This document shows, one piece after another, positions 53,143 through 62,355 of a DNA stretch of 64,000 bases. Location of the stretch: assembly GCA_029260765.1 (NCBI GenBank), contig JAJDCP010000125.1:1-64000 (forward strand), given 5' to 3'. Under the pieces are notes generated by a model. The model made no database searches. It had not been told where the DNA came from and was given only the letters and a program-made list of their open reading frames with translations. Each line of letters opens with the position of its first letter. Positions within the stretch are counted from its first letter, which is position 1. The stretch is from Planctomycetota bacterium (GTDB lineage: Bacteria; Planctomycetota; J058; JAJDCP01). The position numbers were made by a program, and so were the translations under genes.

Positions 53143-55160
53143 CGGACCCGCAGAGCCTTGATCACGACGCAACACGAGCTGTCTGCCTCCGCTTCCAGCG
53201 CGAGTTGCGGCGCGGCCTGCAGCTCCAGCCTCTGCAGCCTGTTGTCCGCCACGGAGAGCTCGAGCACGCCGGAGGTCAGCTCGCAAGAAAACGGGACTCC
53301 TGCGGGAGGAAGGGCGACCTGCAGCTCTTCAAGGTCGTACGACCAGTCGCGGCCCGCGGCGGATCTGATCGCGACCAACGAGGCCTGTAGATGGCTGGGT
53401 GCCTGAGCCCGAAAACGCAAGGCGTAGCGTGGCTCACCAGCCTCATAGATCACCAATGCGCCCCGGGCATGGCCTTCCACATCCAGCCACCCCTCGAGCC
53501 GCCACGATTTCTCGTCCGCCCCCAGAGTCAGGGGCAGGGTTCCTCTCCCCGTGGCGCGCCAGGCGTCTGCCCCGGCATCGCGGCTCCAGGCCGCCGCAGC
53601 GCTGCCCGGTGGCTCGGGCTGCGAGACCTCGACCTGCCGCGCTTCACCCCAGCCCGAAGAGGTGTCGAGCGAGACCGCAATCAGCGTCAGGACCACGAGC
53701 ACCACGCCTCCCAGCAGCACCCAGCGTCGGGAGGACGGCCGTACCTCCTGGGGTGAGGAGCCCAGGACGTCGTAGGGCACCTTGTTGGCCGCGTCCTGGA
53801 AGCTGACCGAGGCCAGTCTGGACCCATGCGGCCGCTGCTCGAGACGCTTCTGGTCGGCAAGCTGCCCGCGCAGCCCCTCGAGCTCAGCCATCAGGGCTTC
53901 CGGACTCGGCGTGCGCTGCTCGGGATCCTTCACCAGCAGCCGTGCCAGGATGGCCTCGAAACCCTCAGGGATCTGGCGCGGGCCGCGCAGACTGCGCGGT
54001 GATGCAAAGCAATGCAGAAAGATGTAGCCCGAAGCCGTGCCCGCGGAGAATGGTGGCGCACCGGCGAGCGCCTGATAGAGCGTGACGCCCAGCGAATACA
54101 GGTCGCTACGCACGTCGACAGTCGTGCCGCACGACTGCTCGGGCGAGAAATAGATCGGCGTCCCGAGGATCTGCCCGGTGCGGGTCAGGTCTTTGTCCAA
54201 CCCGAAGCACTTCGCCAGGCCAAAGTCGAGCACCTTGATCTGCCCGTCAGCGGCGATCATGATGTTCGACGGTTTGAGATCGCGGTGGACCAGATCCCGC
54301 CGGGCTGCTGCCTCTAGCGTGCGCGCCACTGCCAGCCCCAGCTCGATGATCTCACCGAAGCTCAAGCTGCCCGCCTGCAGGATCGTCTGCAGGTCCCGTC
54401 CCTCGACGTGCTCCATGGTAAAGAACGGTACCTGCCCGTCCTCGGTGATCATGACCTCATAGATCTGGATCACGTGGGGATGCACCAGAGAGGCGGCGTT
54501 GCGTGCTTCGGCCAGGAACCTCTCGCGGAAATCGGGTTGCTCGGCCAACCAGGGGTGCAGAACCTTGAGCGCGACCTTGCGCCGTAGCCTCAGGTCGCGT
54601 GCCAGGAACACTGCCCCCATCCCGCCGCTGGCAAGGCAGCGCCCGATCTCAAAGCCGGGCAACTCGGGCGGCAAGAAGTCGAGCTGTCTTCCGCCCCAGT
54701 GGGACAGGGACGGCTTGCTCCCCGGCCTGATCGCGGGAGGCGCCTCCCCCAGCACTGCCAACATCGCGCGCTGCAGGGCCAGCGGATCGCTCAAGCGAGA
54801 GATCAAGCCCACGGCGCCGAATTGCAGGCTCTTGCGCTCTCTTGCCTGTGTGACATGCAACACCGTCAACAGGACGGGTGTCTCTGTGACGCCGGCCTCT
54901 CGCAAGTGGGCGATCAACTCGAACGCATCCATGCCGGGCAGCTCGAGGTCGCACACGACCAGCAGGCAGCTCCGTTTTCTCAGAAGGGCCAGCGCTTCGG
55001 TGCAGCTCGTCCGGACCAGCACCTCATACCCACGCCGGAGCAGCACGCCGCGCGCCTGCTCGACGAAGCGCTCCTCGCGCTGCACCAGCAGGACAGATTG
55101 GGGTCGGTCGCTGCCGAGGAATGTGCTCGGCGCATCTATGAATGTGCTGTCATCACTCAC
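53127..55160 (-). CDS. Pseudo-receiver / Ser-Thr kinase / membrane-anchored sensor
   Basis: 677 residues; GTG at 55160 has GGAGG 11 nt upstream. The N-terminal receiver-like domain (about 20-140) keeps the phospho-Asp position (V-C-D-L-E-L-P-G, D71), but the acidic pair reads Q-R and the switch Lys reads Arg. The kinase domain (about 165-425) is complete: S-G-G-M-G-A-V-F, V-A-L-K-V-L, H-R-D-L-K-P-S-N, D-F-G and G-T-P-I-Y-F-S-P-E-Q. A TM helix near 500-520 precedes a periplasmic beta-rich domain of about 150 residues. Targets unknown. Confidence 0.88.
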   Translation of the reverse strand: MSDDSTFIDAPSTFLGSDRPQSVLLVQREERFVEQARGVLLRRGYEVLVRTSCTEALALLRKRSCLLVVCDLELPGMDAFELIAHLREAGVTETPVLLTVLHVTQARERKSLQFGAVGLISRLSDPLALQRAMLAVLGEAPPAIRPGSKPSLSHWGGRQLDFLPPELPGFEIGRCLASGGMGAVFLARDLRLRRKVALKVLHPWLAEQPDFRERFLAEARNAASLVHPHVIQIYEVMITEDGQVPFFTMEHVEGRDLQTILQAGSLSFGEIIELGLAVARTLEAAARRDLVHRDLKPSNIMIAADGQIKVLDFGLAKCFGLDKDLTRTGQILGTPIYFSPEQSCGTTVDVRSDLYSLGVTLYQALAGAPPFSAGTASGYIFLHCFASPRSLRGPRQIPEGFEAILARLLVKDPEQRTPSPEALMAELEGLRGQLADQKRLEQRPHGSRLASVSFQDAANKVPYDVLGSSPQEVRPSSRRWVLLGGVVLVVLTLIAVSLDTSSGWGEARQVEVSQPEPPGSAAAAWSRDAGADAWRATGRGTLPLTLGADEKSWRLEGWLDVEGHARGALVIYEAGEPRYALRFRAQAPSHLQASLVAIRSAAGRDWSYDLEELQVALPPAGVPFSCELTSGVLELSVADNRLQRLELQAAPQLALEAEADSSCCVVIKALRVRYPLD

Positions 55161-55442
55161 GTGTGAACCAGGCCTCCAACGCTTCCCGAGCCTCCATGCT
55201 GATCCTGGCATCGTCGGGGGTTGCGTACCCACTCGGGCTGCCTGGCAGTGATTCTACCATCGCGAGCCGGCGCTGGCGCGCTTGCTTGCCGCAGCCCGCT
55301 GGCGTACCTTGGGAACCGCAACGTGGTTGTTGGGATCAGCCGGGCAGCCCTGTGGAGGTCGTTGCGCCGTGCGTCAGGTTCGCAGCGCTCGCGCACGAGC
55401 CAGATGGTCAGCCAGAATCCCTGCCAGCCAGCAGGAGCCAGC

Positions 55443-57374
55443 GTGCCAGCCGAAGCCAGGCCCTCCCCCAGCGACTCCGAGATTCCCGGGGGTCGACCGC
55501 AGCTCGACCCCCGGCTGCTCGCCGCGAAGCGCCATATCGAGAGCCTGTTCGCGCCTCGCAAGGCGCCCCCCGACCCTGACCCCGACCCCGACCCCGAAAC
55601 CGAAGCGGCGGACGAGGTCTGGAGCTGGTTCTTGCGGCCCCAAGAGGCATTGGCCGAGGCCCCCCCGTGTCTGGAGTTCCTGCAGTCGCCCCCCCGGCAT
55701 CTGCAGGCCCCGGGTCACGAGGCCCCCGCAGTCGGCATTCCCAAGCTGCTGGCTTCGACAGTGGACGCTATGGTACGGGCGGTGCGGATGCAGCTAGCCA
55801 ACCTCGATGTGATCACCGATCGCGCCCTGCAGATTCTGCGGAGACACGCCAGCTGTCGCCTGGAGTTGAGCTCCCAGGGAATCGCCGTGGACGGGGTCCT
55901 CGGCCTGCGGGCGCAAGCGCGCCAGACGGCCTGGTTGATCCCCGCCTGCATGGCTGGCCTGCGCAGCCTGCGAGCGCGCCCCGAGCTGAGCGCCGAGGGC
56001 CTCGCGCGGCTTGCCCGTGAGTTGGCGGCACTCGAGCCCGAAGCTGCCTCGATCGAGCGCTTCAACAGCTGGCTGTGGGCCGGTGGAGCCGAAGGTTTCG
56101 AGGTCGAGCTGCGCCAGAGCCTGATGGAGACGATCGATGTGCTGGCCTGGCTCGACAGCGGCGAGTCCCCTCTTCCCCCGCGTCTGGAAGCCTCGCTGGC
56201 CGCCTCACGACTGGCCGGCATGCGCTACCAGCTCTCCGAGCAGGGGAGCCTGACGGGCCGCCTCGCGGACCGGATTCAGGCGGGCGACTTGAACCTGAGC
56301 GACGTCCGCCAGGAAGGGCTTCGCGCCCTGGTAGACGACAGCCACTCCTGGGATCTGGCTGAGGCAGCCTGCGCGGTCGAGCTCGCCGAGCTCCGAGCCG
56401 CGGTCGATCCACGGCTTGTCGAGCTGGGATTTCTTCAGCTGACGCAGGCCGGCGTCGGTCCGGAACTGTTGCGCAACTGCCGGACGCTTCTGGCCGAGCC
56501 GCGCCTGGCCGAGACACTGGACCTCGAGGGCATCGGGCGGGCGCTCGGACGTCAGATCTCGAAGAAAGCGGCCCGTGGTCCGCAGCTGGCTGAATTGCTC
56601 GGGCAGGCCCCTCTCGTTCTGCGGCGCGCATTGTTGCTCGAGTTGCTCGAGCGCTGCGTCGACGACCAGGGACTGGTCGATGTCTGTGCCAAACTGCTGG
56701 GCCAGGTAGGATCCGATGGGATCGAGCACTTGTTCGACCTGCCGCGCCTGGCCCCGCGACCGGCCACAGGGCTGATCTACGCGCTTCTGGCGCTCGAGAC
56801 CGGCCGCCGTGCGGGTGGGGGGGCGGCGGAAGCACCGGACGAGCGCAAGCCCCTCGAGCTCCGCTTCCAGGGCATCGCCGCGCGGCTGGCGGGCGTCGTC
56901 GCGGTCCTGCCCGCGGCCTCGACCCTGGCGGTGCTGCGGACTCTTCCGCCCTACGTCGGTGTGCATTTCGCTGAGATCGCACGCGGACTCCTCCTGCACG
57001 GTCCCCCAGAGCTTCGTGAGGAGTTGGTTGTCACGCTGGCAGACCCTGCTCTCAATGGCAATTCGAACTGGGCGATCTGGCTTCTCAGCGAAGGTCTCGA
57101 CCAGACCCGCGGCGAAGGTTGGACGAGCCGCGCACTGTACGGTGGGTTGCAGGCCTGTCTGGATGGGGGCCTCGGCAAGAACCTGGTTGTCCTGGTCCAC
57201 GAGCGCTCGATGCCCGTAGCCCTGCGGGCCGCAGCGCTGGACGTGCTGTCTGCCCGCCCTGCACTGCTGCGCCAGGCCTGCCGCCCACGAGCGTCCGATT
57301 TCCTCGAGCCCCGGGCGTTACGCGCCAGCCTGGAGGCGGCCCGCGCGCTGCTGAGGAGCCACGACGATGCTTGA
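55443..57374 (+). CDS. Large helical-repeat protein of unknown function
   Basis: 643 residues from GTG 55443 (GGAG 6 nt upstream); ATG 55404 would add 13 residues. After a (D-P)4 run near residue 40, the rest is Leu/Ala/Arg-rich and helical, with HEAT-like repeats (L-R-R-A-L-L-L-E-L-L-E-R-C-V). No signal peptide or TM segment, so it is cytosolic. No catalytic motif. Its stop overlaps the next start by 8 bp, so the two are coupled. It is divergent from the pseudo-receiver kinase and may be its partner. Confidence 0.65.
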   Translation: MPAEARPSPSDSEIPGGRPQLDPRLLAAKRHIESLFAPRKAPPDPDPDPDPETEAADEVWSWFLRPQEALAEAPPCLEFLQSPPRHLQAPGHEAPAVGIPKLLASTVDAMVRAVRMQLANLDVITDRALQILRRHASCRLELSSQGIAVDGVLGLRAQARQTAWLIPACMAGLRSLRARPELSAEGLARLARELAALEPEAASIERFNSWLWAGGAEGFEVELRQSLMETIDVLAWLDSGESPLPPRLEASLAASRLAGMRYQLSEQGSLTGRLADRIQAGDLNLSDVRQEGLRALVDDSHSWDLAEAACAVELAELRAAVDPRLVELGFLQLTQAGVGPELLRNCRTLLAEPRLAETLDLEGIGRALGRQISKKAARGPQLAELLGQAPLVLRRALLLELLERCVDDQGLVDVCAKLLGQVGSDGIEHLFDLPRLAPRPATGLIYALLALETGRRAGGGAAEAPDERKPLELRFQGIAARLAGVVAVLPAASTLAVLRTLPPYVGVHFAEIARGLLLHGPPELREELVVTLADPALNGNSNWAIWLLSEGLDQTRGEGWTSRALYGGLQACLDGGLGKNLVVLVHERSMPVALRAAALDVLSARPALLRQACRPRASDFLEPRALRASLEAARALLRSHDDA

Positions 57375-58659
57375 GACCCAGACCCACGCGCGCCTGCTCG
57401 ACGCGCTCCACAGTCTGCTGCGGGGAGTGCGCATCTTCGGGGCGGCCCATCCGCGTGCAGAGCTGGCTGCGGTTGCTTGCGCCCGAGCGTTGCAGGCGGC
57501 GGAACCCCCGTTCGCGCTGCAGATCGTCGGCCATGGCTTGTTCCGCGGATACCACCTGATCTCCCTGGCTGCCGCCCACTTCGAGCGACTGCACGTGCTC
57601 GCGGAGAGCTTCGCCCGCCATGGCTTGCACGAGTTGCGGGTGGACGCCTGCCCCGAACCCTCCACGCTGCTGGCGATGGCCGGGTTCCTGCAGAACGCTT
57701 CCGCAGGCGAGCCGATACCAGAGCTCCTGGACCTCGAGCTGCGCGGATTGCCTCTGGCTGAGGCCGAGGCCGAGGCCGGGGATCCGCCGCAAGACTCTGA
57801 CCGAGAAGGGCTTGCGTTGCTCCGTCTGCACCGCGCCGCGCTGGAGGTCGAAGCGGTCTTTGCGGAGGGAGGCTGCGATGCGGGCCGCGCGCTTGCGGTG
57901 GTGCGGGGGCTCGAGCAGTCGCTGCGCAACGATCCGCGCAAGATCCTGGCGGCCCTTGAGCTCAACGCCTTTCAGTGGACTGCCGCACGGCGCGCGCTCA
58001 GTTGCGCGCTGTTGACCGTGGCGGTCCTCGGGGACCTTGGCGTACAGCATGCCAACCTGCGAGCCATCGGCCATGCCGCGCTGGCGTGTGCCTGGGCGGG
58101 CTTGCGCGAGCCGCACGGGCTCACGCTGTGCAGCGCCGCCGACGAGGCTCTGCGCCGCCTGCGGGCAGAAGCCGGCCGGGAAAATTTCGCGGCTTCCCGC
58201 CACCTTCTGAAAGTCTGCGCGCTGTTACGAGGCTTGCGCCAGGGACGTCCCGGCCTGGCGGCAACGGGGCTGCTCGAGCTCAGTTACGGACTCGAGCGGT
58301 CGCGGCCCCTGAGACCCGAAGCGGCCAGCCGCTGTGAGCTTCTGGCGCAGCTCGAGCACGAGGGCGCCATCGCGGAGGTCTGGTTGCGGGCAGCCCTGCG
58401 TACTCTCGGCGGAGTTCCCGCCGGCAGCCTGGCCGCGCACGACGGACGCGTCGGACTGGTGCTCGGCCCTGCGGCTCCGCCGCGCGCCGGAAGTGCTGCT
58501 TCGGCAAATCTGTACGATCGAGGGCGGCGAAAGTGGACGGGCCCCGCCAACTGGGAAGCGACGCGGCTGGAGCTGCTCAGCAGAGGCGAGCGGCTGCGCG
58601 CCGAGCAGGCGTTGCGCGTGCTCGCGAGCACAGAGCTGTTCTCCGATTCCCAACAATGA
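57367..58659 (+). CDS. Helical protein of unknown function, coupled to its upstream neighbour
   Basis: 430 residues from ATG 57367. All-helical in character, with a central segment (A-R-R-A-L-S-C-A-L-L-T-V-A-V-L-G-D-L-G) reminiscent of HD-domain-type helices but without the His-Asp metal pair. No TM segment. It ends 66 bp before the kinase gene, suggesting a shared transcript. No family was recognised. Confidence 0.65.
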   Translation: MLETQTHARLLDALHSLLRGVRIFGAAHPRAELAAVACARALQAAEPPFALQIVGHGLFRGYHLISLAAAHFERLHVLAESFARHGLHELRVDACPEPSTLLAMAGFLQNASAGEPIPELLDLELRGLPLAEAEAEAGDPPQDSDREGLALLRLHRAALEVEAVFAEGGCDAGRALAVVRGLEQSLRNDPRKILAALELNAFQWTAARRALSCALLTVAVLGDLGVQHANLRAIGHAALACAWAGLREPHGLTLCSAADEALRRLRAEAGRENFAASRHLLKVCALLRGLRQGRPGLAATGLLELSYGLERSRPLRPEAASRCELLAQLEHEGAIAEVWLRAALRTLGGVPAGSLAAHDGRVGLVLGPAAPPRAGSAASANLYDRGRRKWTGPANWEATRLELLSRGERLRAEQALRVLASTELFSDSQQ

Positions 58660-58725
58660 GCGTGTTTGCTGTATTCTACAGCCGTCTGCCTCTAGTCCTT
58701 TTCCATCGCATGCTGTGAGATCCCC

Positions 58726-60372
58726 ATGCCCGGGCGCCACCATTCCGAAAAGAAGCCGGCGAGCTTCGAGAAATTCCGCATGGGTGACTACCTGGTGGAG
58801 CGGCTGCTCGGCAAAGGGGGCATGGGGCTCGTTTTCCTCGCCAAGGAGATCTCCCTCGACCGCTGGGTCGCGCTGAAACTCCTGGGCAGGGCCTTCCGCG
58901 CCAACAAGCAGGCGGGCGCTCGCTTTCTGACGGAAGCCCGAGCGATCGCAAGGCTCGACCACCGCAACATCGTGCGTGTCCACAACGTCGGGAAGGACCC
59001 CGAGAGCGGTCGGATCTTCATGTCGATGGAGTTCGTCAAGGGCCAGACCCTGTCGGCGCGAATGCGTCAGGACGACATGAGCTTCGGAGAGATCCTGCGT
59101 ATCTGCAAGAGCGTGGCGAGCGGCCTTCAGCATGCCTGGGCAGCTCGGGTCGTCCACCGGGACATCAAACCGGGCAACATCATGTTGGCTGAAGACTCAG
59201 GCAGGGTGAAGATCCTCGACTTCGGACTCGCACGTTTCCGTGAGAAGGAAGGCCACGGCTCCAGTGGAACGGTGATGGGCACTCCCAGCTACATGTCCCC
59301 TGAACAGTCCGAAGCCGGCTCCGTCGATTGCCGCAGCGACCTCTATGCGCTCGGGGTGATCCTCTATGAAATGCTCGCCGGTTCACGGCCGTTCACCGGA
59401 GACTTCCCGGCGAGCCTGATCTACCTGCATTGCTATGCCAACCCCCGTCGGATCTCCAGCGTGCGCAAGAACGTGCCGCCGGGCTTCGAAGACATCCTCG
59501 AACGCCTGTTGGCGAAGAAGCCGGAACAACGCTACCGCGATCCGGCGGCCCTGCTGCACGCCCTGGAAGCACTGGAGCTGAAGCTCGGCCGCGCGCGCCT
59601 GCTCGACGATCTTCCCCTCGGTCCCATCGTCAAGCCGACCATGACTGTCGAGGTCGACAGCTACGACCCCAAGGAGATGCTGAACACCAAGCGCGGCGTG
59701 ACCGTGCCGGGGCGCCGCTGGCCTATCCGGCTGTTGCTGGCTGCGCTGATCGGCCTGGCTGTGCTCGCGGGACTGGCCTGGACCCTCGGGTCCTGGACAG
59801 ATCCCGGTAGCATCGGACCAGACACCCCCGTGCAATGGAGCCAGGCACTGCCGCCCTGGCCGAGCGGTTCCCGCCTGCAAGGCAGCGAGGGTTCTCACTG
59901 GGAGCACCCGGCGGACGCAGCGATCCCCGGCAGCTTGTGGGGACGAGGATCGGGACGCTTGGAGGTGCCACTGGACGGGCCGGCCTGGAGGCTGTCGGGG
60001 TACTTCCTCGTCGGCAGCGCGCCGCGCTTCGGGGTGTTCCTGGCGCTTGCGGGGCAGCCGCAGCTCGGGATGAGCCTGCAGCGTTACAGTCGGGACCTGG
60101 TGTTGTCGATCGAGGAAGCCATCGAGCGAGACGGGGTGGTCCGGCAGGCGCGATTCGCCTCGCAAGAGGTCGCGTTCCATGCTGAGCGGATGGCCTTCGA
60201 CGTCACCCTGCTGGGCGACGAAGTGCGGTTCCGCATCGACGGACGCAGCGTCGGCACGGCGAAGCTCACGCGGACCCCGGACGCCTTCTGGTTGATGGTC
60301 GAAGGAAGCGACGAGGAGCGGGCCGGATTTCTCGAGGTGCGCTTACGGCAGGGGGTGGCGGTCGAGCCCTGA
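58726..60372 (+). CDS. Membrane-anchored Ser/Thr protein kinase
   Basis: 548 residues from ATG 58726. The kinase domain (about 20-285) is complete: G-K-G-G-M-G-L-V-F, V-A-L-K-L-L, H-R-D-I-K-P-G-N, D-F-G and G-T-P-S-Y-M-S-P-E-Q. TM helix near 333-352, then an extracytoplasmic beta-sandwich-like domain (about 375-548) with the W-R-L-S-G-Y-F and R-F-R-I-D-G-R-S-V-G patterns of laminin-G-like folds. The layout matches the kinase at 53127 without its receiver. It is convergent with the PilZ-like gene, with stops 12 bp apart. Confidence 0.92.
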   Translation: MPGRHHSEKKPASFEKFRMGDYLVERLLGKGGMGLVFLAKEISLDRWVALKLLGRAFRANKQAGARFLTEARAIARLDHRNIVRVHNVGKDPESGRIFMSMEFVKGQTLSARMRQDDMSFGEILRICKSVASGLQHAWAARVVHRDIKPGNIMLAEDSGRVKILDFGLARFREKEGHGSSGTVMGTPSYMSPEQSEAGSVDCRSDLYALGVILYEMLAGSRPFTGDFPASLIYLHCYANPRRISSVRKNVPPGFEDILERLLAKKPEQRYRDPAALLHALEALELKLGRARLLDDLPLGPIVKPTMTVEVDSYDPKEMLNTKRGVTVPGRRWPIRLLLAALIGLAVLAGLAWTLGSWTDPGSIGPDTPVQWSQALPPWPSGSRLQGSEGSHWEHPADAAIPGSLWGRGSGRLEVPLDGPAWRLSGYFLVGSAPRFGVFLALAGQPQLGMSLQRYSRDLVLSIEEAIERDGVVRQARFASQEVAFHAERMAFDVTLLGDEVRFRIDGRSVGTAKLTRTPDAFWLMVEGSDEERAGFLEVRLRQGVAVEP

Positions 60373-60384
60373 GCCGACAGGCTC

Positions 60385-62355
60385 CTAGCGCGGTTGGACG
60401 CTTGTGGTCTGTTCTTCGAAGTCAACACTCTGCAAGAACTCTTCCCACTCGAGCAACACTGAGTCGGTCAGCAGTGGGACCGACGCGGCGTCCTCTTCCT
60501 TGGACTCGGGCTCCGCGCTGGACTCCGGATCCGTTGTGGACTCGGGATCCGCTGGAGATTCGGGATCCGCTGCAGTCGGCTGCGCTTCGTCGGGCGCCTG
60601 CGGGACGATCGTGACCGTAACCTCTTCCGCAAAATCGGTTTGTGGCAGCAATGCCGTCCGCACATCTGCTTCGGTCCCCAGCCAGGCAACGGGGAGCACC
60701 GCGGCGCTTTCTGGCACTTCCACAGGCTCACGCTCGTGGGTCTGTTCCTGGGTCTGCTCTTGGGCCTCGAGACGCGCCTGTGAAGCCGGATCCAGCTCGA
60801 GCACCCGCGCGACAGACAGAAACATCCCGGGCTGCGTAGGACGGCAGCGTCGCACCTCGGCTTCGGCCATCAGATGCTTGCCCGGCTCAAGCTCGATCAC
60901 CAATTTTAGCAGCGCCTGGTCCTCCAGTTGCAGCCGGCACAGGAAGCTGATCGCTTCGCGGCCGATCTCCTGGGCGACCCCCTCGCAGATCTCTTCGGTG
61001 GTGCTCTCCCCGTGGCCGTCGAAGGCCTGGAACCACATCCGGTAGGCGGCGGGCTCTGGCTGCGGGCGGCGCAAGCGAGCCGTCAAAGCCCGTCGCGCGG
61101 GCTCGGCCCGCATGCCGAACAAGCCACCAGGTACCGCCCGCAAACGGCGCGTCTCAGGACGCGGCGGCGGCGGCGGCTCCACCGCGACAGCCGCCGGCGC
61201 GGGGACGGAGGGCTCGTTGCTCGGTTGGATGCGCAACGCCCTGCGGCCTGCCAGCAGCCCGGTGATGAGGCCCGCCGACAGCAACATCCCGGCGGGCCAG
61301 GCCGGGAGCCCTCCGCTGATTGCGTCCGCCAGTTGGATCGAGGCCGCACACGCGAAGCCGAAGGTTCCTGCCAGACAGCCAACGCTCACCAGCAGGCGGC
61401 GCCTCGACGCCGCCCACAAGGCGGCCAGCCCGCACAGGAGACAGAGCCCCGCCTCAAACCAGGCGCCAGTCGAGGGCAGGGGCCCTACGCCAGGCGGCGG
61501 GGCCTCTGTGAGAGGCGGCGTGGCCGCGCGAGGCTCCACCCCCGCGAGCTGCGCAGACGAGGACGCGGACGCGGGCTCGGGCTCGGGCCGCAAAGCCAGA
61601 GCATCCGCGACGGGAGAGCGGGCCTCCAGCGCCGGGAGATCCACTCGGGCCAGCGCTGCGGCGGCCGCGGCCCCCCGGCGTTCAAGCGCCTGGTAGGCCG
61701 CGATGCGGCGCGCATACTCGAGCCGGGGGTTCTGGACCAGGGCCAGCAAGGCCTCCAGTTGGGACTCTCCCAGGCAGACGCCAGGAATATGGTCGATCAC
61801 CGCAGCCCGCAACGGTCCCTCAGTGCCCACCAGCGCATCGAACAGCGCCGTCGCGGTGCCCCCGCCCGCGGCGGCGACCAGAGCGGCGGCCAGCTGCGCC
61901 TCGGCAGCCAGGGCAAAGGGCAAGCCTTCGACGACCTGATGGGTCCAGTCCGTGGAGTCTTTGTTCTTCCGGGCCATAAAGCGGAGCGCTGTGCTGAGCT
62001 GGAACGCGCTTTGGCCTTGCGCCTGCAGGCGTAGCTGAATCAGAACCAGGAACGTCCGGAGCTGCTGGGCTTCGCTCGCCAGGATCCGGGCGAGCTCGCT
62101 CTGGTCCGGCCCGTGCAGTAAGAACAGGCTCTGGGCCAGGGTTTTCTCGGCAGCTGCGGGGTCCTCAGCCAGCATCTGCATGGCCACGTCCCGCACAGCG
62201 ATGCTGTCGGCTCTGCCGGGCAGCAGCGAGCGTTGCAGGCGCTCCTCAAGCTGGCGGAAACGCTCGTCCGCGACGAGTGGCGAAGCGAGCAGGCACACCA
62301 GGGCTGCGAGCACCCAACCGCGGGCGTGGAGGAACGGGGTAGACGAGAAGCTCAC
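60385..62355 (-). CDS. HEAT-like / TM / degenerate PilZ protein with acidic repeat tail
   Basis: 656 residues. Same layout as the protein at 51580: signal peptide, helical periplasmic part (about 30-240), Pro/Ala linker, TM segments near 310-370, then a PilZ-like domain (about 435-530). Here the DxSxxG motif reads E-I-G-R-E-A, so all three key residues are changed and c-di-GMP binding is unlikely. The tail holds A-D-P-E-S-P / T-D-P-E-S-T style repeats (about 605-630). Its start overlaps the upstream PilX-like gene's stop by 4 bp (ATGA), tying it to pilus-like genes. Confidence 0.75.
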   Translation of the reverse strand: MSFSSTPFLHARGWVLAALVCLLASPLVADERFRQLEERLQRSLLPGRADSIAVRDVAMQMLAEDPAAAEKTLAQSLFLLHGPDQSELARILASEAQQLRTFLVLIQLRLQAQGQSAFQLSTALRFMARKNKDSTDWTHQVVEGLPFALAAEAQLAAALVAAAGGGTATALFDALVGTEGPLRAAVIDHIPGVCLGESQLEALLALVQNPRLEYARRIAAYQALERRGAAAAAALARVDLPALEARSPVADALALRPEPEPASASSSAQLAGVEPRAATPPLTEAPPPGVGPLPSTGAWFEAGLCLLCGLAALWAASRRRLLVSVGCLAGTFGFACAASIQLADAISGGLPAWPAGMLLSAGLITGLLAGRRALRIQPSNEPSVPAPAAVAVEPPPPPRPETRRLRAVPGGLFGMRAEPARRALTARLRRPQPEPAAYRMWFQAFDGHGESTTEEICEGVAQEIGREAISFLCRLQLEDQALLKLVIELEPGKHLMAEAEVRRCRPTQPGMFLSVARVLELDPASQARLEAQEQTQEQTHEREPVEVPESAAVLPVAWLGTEADVRTALLPQTDFAEEVTVTIVPQAPDEAQPTAADPESPADPESTTDPESSAEPESKEEDAASVPLLTDSVLLEWEEFLQSVDFEEQTTSVQPR

